Made by a program: the position numbers and the translations under genes. From assembly GCA_964538505.1 (NCBI GenBank), contig CAZIDY010000007.1, positions 44,179-108,178 on the forward strand: a stretch of 64,000 bases of DNA, given 5' to 3'. Of this stretch, positions 60,706 to 64,000 are shown piece by piece. The DNA comes from Zeimonas sp964538505 (lineage in GTDB: Bacteria; Pseudomonadota; Gammaproteobacteria; Burkholderiales; Burkholderiaceae_E). Numbering within the stretch: the first letter of the stretch is position 1; the number at the start of each line of letters is the position of its first letter. Below the pieces are notes generated by a model. The model was not told where the DNA came from and did no database searches. It saw only the letters and a program-made list of their open reading frames with translations.

Positions 60706-60716
60706 TCGTGCGCTCC

Positions 60717-61412
60717 TCAGGCCTTGCCGCCAGACTTGCCTGCGGCCCCGCCGCCAGCGCGCTTGCCCGCCGAGGGCGTACGCACCGCGGGCGTAACGAC
60801 GACGTTGCCGTTGCGTGCACCGGGGACGGCACCGCGTACGAGCAGCAGTCCGCGCACCGGATCGACACGCGCGACCTCGAGGTTCTGCACGGTACAGGCG
60901 ACGTCGCCGAGATGGCCCGACATCCGCTTGCCGGGGAAGACGCGACCGGGATCCTGCGCCATGCCGATCGAGCCGGGAACGTTGTGCGAACGCGAGTTGC
61001 CGTGCGTTGCGCGCCCCGATGCGAAGTTGTGGCGCTTGATGGTTCCGGCGAAGCCCTTGCCGATCGACGTTCCGTGCACGTCGACCTTCTGGCCGGCGGC
61101 GAACATCTCGGCCTTCAGCTCGGCACCCGGTGCGAGCTCGCCGAGCGAATCAGCGGGCGCGACGAATTCGCGGACGATCGAGCCGGCTTCGACGCCGGCC
61201 TTGGCGAAGTGCCCGGCCTGCGCCTTCGTGACGCGGCTCGCGCGGCGCGTGCCGTACGCGACCTGGACGGCGCTGTACCCGTCGTTCTCGACGGTCTTGA
61301 TCTGGGTGACGCGGTTGCCGGACACATCGAGCACCGTCACCGGGATGGAGTCGCCCTCACCGGTGAAGATGCGCATCATGCCGACCTTGCGCCCCACAAG
61401 GCCAAGGCTCAT
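60717..61412 (-). CDS. rplC: 50S ribosomal protein L3
   Basis: A 231-residue protein near the peptidyl transferase centre: 'LGLVGRKVGMMRIFTGEGDS' and 'RMSGHLGDVACTVQNLEV' are standard, and the region around 'SHNVPGSIGMAQDPGRVFPG' contains the conserved loop. A Lys/Gly/Ala tail is added. Its promoter candidate lies 90 bases upstream. Confidence 0.97.
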   Translation of the reverse strand: MSLGLVGRKVGMMRIFTGEGDSIPVTVLDVSGNRVTQIKTVENDGYSAVQVAYGTRRASRVTKAQAGHFAKAGVEAGSIVREFVAPADSLGELAPGAELKAEMFAAGQKVDVHGTSIGKGFAGTIKRHNFASGRATHGNSRSHNVPGSIGMAQDPGRVFPGKRMSGHLGDVACTVQNLEVARVDPVRGLLLVRGAVPGARNGNVVVTPAVRTPSAGKRAGGGAAGKSGGKA

Positions 61413-61502
61413 TGTTCTCTCCGATCCCGGCTGCGATTGGCCAGGTGATGATGCGCGAGCGCCGCCTGGAAATTACCTGGCGCCGCCCGGAAAAAGACCG
61501 CG

Positions 61503-61531
61503 ATCATAGCATTGCGGCCAGGTACACGCAA
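61503..61531 (-). promoter_or_regulatory. Candidate S10-operon promoter upstream of rplC
   Basis: On the minus strand TTGCGT (61526-61531) and TATGAT (61503-61508, five of six matches) are separated by 17 bases, after a hairpin that follows rpsJ. It would start transcripts about 85 bases before rplC. Prediction only, but spacing and boxes are good. Confidence 0.6.
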
Positions 61532-61534
61532 ACT

Positions 61535-61555
61535 GCACGCGGCGCCGCCGCGTGC
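61535..61555 (-). terminator. Hairpin after rpsJ
   Basis: Nine-base arms (61535-61543 and 61547-61555) are exact reverse complements around a 3-base loop and begin four bases after the rpsJ stop. Only a short T run follows, so it may be a weak terminator or attenuator. Confidence 0.5.
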
Positions 61556-61558
61556 CGA

Positions 61559-61891
61559 TCAGCCGCGCCAGCCCTCGGCCTGATGCACGTAGATCTTGAC
61601 GTCGACGCCGGCAGGCAGGTCGAGCTTCGTCAGCGCGTCGATGGTCTTGTCAGTGGGATCGACGATGTCCATCAGTCGCTGGTGCGTGCGCATCTCGAAC
61701 TGGTCGCGCGAGGTCTTGTTGACGTGCGGGGAACGCAGCACGTCATAGCGCTCGATGCGGGTCGGCAGCGGTACCGGGCCGCGGACGACGGCGCCGGTGC
61801 GCTTGGCCGTATCGACGATCTCCACCGCCGACTGATCGATCAACCGGTAGTCGAAAGCCTTCAGCCGGATGCGGATCTTCTGGTTCGCCAT
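61559..61891 (-). CDS. rpsJ: 30S ribosomal protein S10
   Basis: A 110-residue head protein, also the NusE antitermination partner of NusB: 'KIRIRLKAFDYRLIDQSA' and 'YDVLRSPHVNKTSRDQFEMR' are universal. The ATG at 61891 is chosen for length. Hairpins lie on both sides; with the promoter behind it, it seems grouped with fusA-tuf. Confidence 0.97.
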   Translation of the reverse strand: MANQKIRIRLKAFDYRLIDQSAVEIVDTAKRTGAVVRGPVPLPTRIERYDVLRSPHVNKTSRDQFEMRTHQRLMDIVDPTDKTIDALTKLDLPAGVDVKIYVHQAEGWRG

Positions 61892-61942
61892 TTCGTTTCT
61901 CTTCAAAGAACGGCGCCGCGCAAAGCGCGGCATTTTCTGAAG

Positions 61943-62034
61943 TGAAGGGTAAAGGGTGAAGGGTGAAGGGCCAGAACCCCGGCGACGCGCACCGCGCGGG
62001 TTTTCCCCTTCACCCTTGACCCTTCACCCTTCAC
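61943..62034. repeat. G-run/C-run inverted repeat between tuf and rpsJ
   Basis: Arms 61943-61970 and 62007-62034 (28 bases, two mismatches) are made of a 7-base purine unit (gaagggt). Each arm contains four G runs on one strand and so also fits the quadruplex pattern. It begins seven bases after the tuf stop, has no T run, and may act as a pause, processing site or partial terminator between tuf and rpsJ. Confidence 0.65.
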
Positions 62035-62041
62035 CGTGTGC

Positions 62042-63232
<1,191 letters not shown>

Positions 63233-63334
63233 TTCGAGACTCCGTTACCCGTTCAATGTTGATGACTGGATATCGAATGAAGCGCAAGCAGCCCGCTCAG
63301 CGGAATGCCTGCGCTTCGATGCGTGCCCGCCCGG

Positions 63335-64000
63335 TCACTTCGTGCGCGCCGAGATGATCGCCTCGGCGACGTTCTTCGGCGCCTCCGAGTACTGCTTGAA
63401 CTCCATCGTGTACGTGGCGCGGCCCTGGGTGAGCGAACGCAGAGTGGTCGCGTAGCCGAACATCTCGGCCATCGGCACCTCGGCGCGGATCACCTTGCCG
63501 CCGCCCGCCATGTCTTCCATCCCCTGGACCATGCCGCGACGTGAAGACAGGTCGCCCATCACGTTGCCGGCGTAGTCTTCGGGCGTCTCGACCTCGACCG
63601 CCATCATCGGTTCGAGCAGCACCGGGCTGGCGCGGCGCATCCCTTCCTTGAAGGCCATCGACGCGGCCTGCTTGAACGCGTTCTCGTTCGAGTCGACATC
63701 GTGGTACGAGCCGAAGTGCAGCGTGGCCTTCACGTTGACGACCGGATAGCCGGCGAGCACGCCCGCCGGCAGTGTGTCCTCGATGCCTTTCTGCACCGCC
63801 GGGATGTACTCGCGCGGAACGACGCCGCCCTTGATCGCGTCGACGAACTCGAAGTTCTCGCCGCCCGGCTCGAGCGGCTCGAGCTTGAGCACGACGTGAC
63901 CGTACTGGCCACGGCCGCCCGACTGCTTGATGAACTTGCCTTCGGCCTCGTCGCAGGTCTTGCGGATCGTTTCGCGATACGCGACCTGCGGCTTGCCGAC
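63335..64000 (-). CDS. fusA: Elongation factor G, C-terminal part
   Basis: Coding runs from the stop at 63335 to the window end in frame: 221 codons, starting 'VGKPQVAYRETI'. Domain IV 'SGGRGQYGHVVLKLEPL' and domain V 'PMMAVEVETPEDYAGNVMGD' with the end 'PKNVAEAIISARTK' are clear. EF-G moves tRNAs and mRNA during translocation. The upstream part lies outside the window. Confidence 0.96.
   Translation of the reverse strand, partial: VGKPQVAYRETIRKTCDEAEGKFIKQSGGRGQYGHVVLKLEPLEPGGENFEFVDAIKGGVVPREYIPAVQKGIEDTLPAGVLAGYPVVNVKATLHFGSYHDVDSNENAFKQAASMAFKEGMRRASPVLLEPMMAVEVETPEDYAGNVMGDLSSRRGMVQGMEDMAGGGKVIRAEVPMAEMFGYATTLRSLTQGRATYTMEFKQYSEAPKNVAEAIISARTK

Overview
The window reads as chromosome of a high-G+C betaproteobacterium, most likely Burkholderiales. 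The evidence is gene order: pilMNOPQ-aroK-aroB-dgt-gltB-gltD, mrcA divergent from pilM, lptM-lysA, msrPQ, and a full str/S10/spc/alpha ribosomal cluster with secY-infA-rpmJ-rpsM. No rRNA, tRNA or CRISPR array was recognised.

Left arm (1-19090): an accessory anti-phage island, read entirely on the minus strand. A small excisionase-type HTH gene leads, then a 1777-residue DEAD-type helicase with a C-terminal DUF1998 region, an SNF2 helicase, a 1455-residue Eco57I-type adenine methylase, a coiled-coil P-loop ATPase, an HNH nuclease and a Mrr-like nuclease fused to an nSTAND3-type NTPase. A truncated AlbA_2/Schlafen-type gene lies at the edge. Most junctions are ATGA overlaps, so the genes look like one translationally coupled operon. 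Helicase, SNF2 protein and methylase match class 1 DISARM parts, but DrmA and DrmB appear fused, the phospholipase-D gene drmC is absent, and three nuclease/ATPase genes follow instead. This is the best candidate for a little-described system here. The island ends next to gltD at an IS21 istA remnant and a short repeat.

Middle (19091-47056): core metabolism and envelope genes. These are gltBD (nitrogen assimilation), dgt, aroBK (shikimate pathway), pilMNOPQ (type IV pilus alignment complex and secretin), mrcA, lptM, lysA, msrPQ (periplasmic methionine sulfoxide repair), a cytochrome c4, engB, hemB, a CorA-like transporter, cutA and a NodIJ-type ABC exporter. A yefM-yoeB toxin-antitoxin pair is inserted backwards between aroK and pilQ, next to a perfect 60-nt palindrome. 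Two copies of a 106-nt repeat, each inside its own long inverted repeat, sit between msrP and msrQ and between the two ABC genes.

Right arm (47088-64000): rplQ back to a truncated fusA, all on the minus strand. Several spacers contain G-rich/C-rich repeats, and I see good sigma70-like promoters upstream of rplC and rplN. rpsJ appears to belong to the fusA-tuf unit rather than to the rest of the S10 operon.
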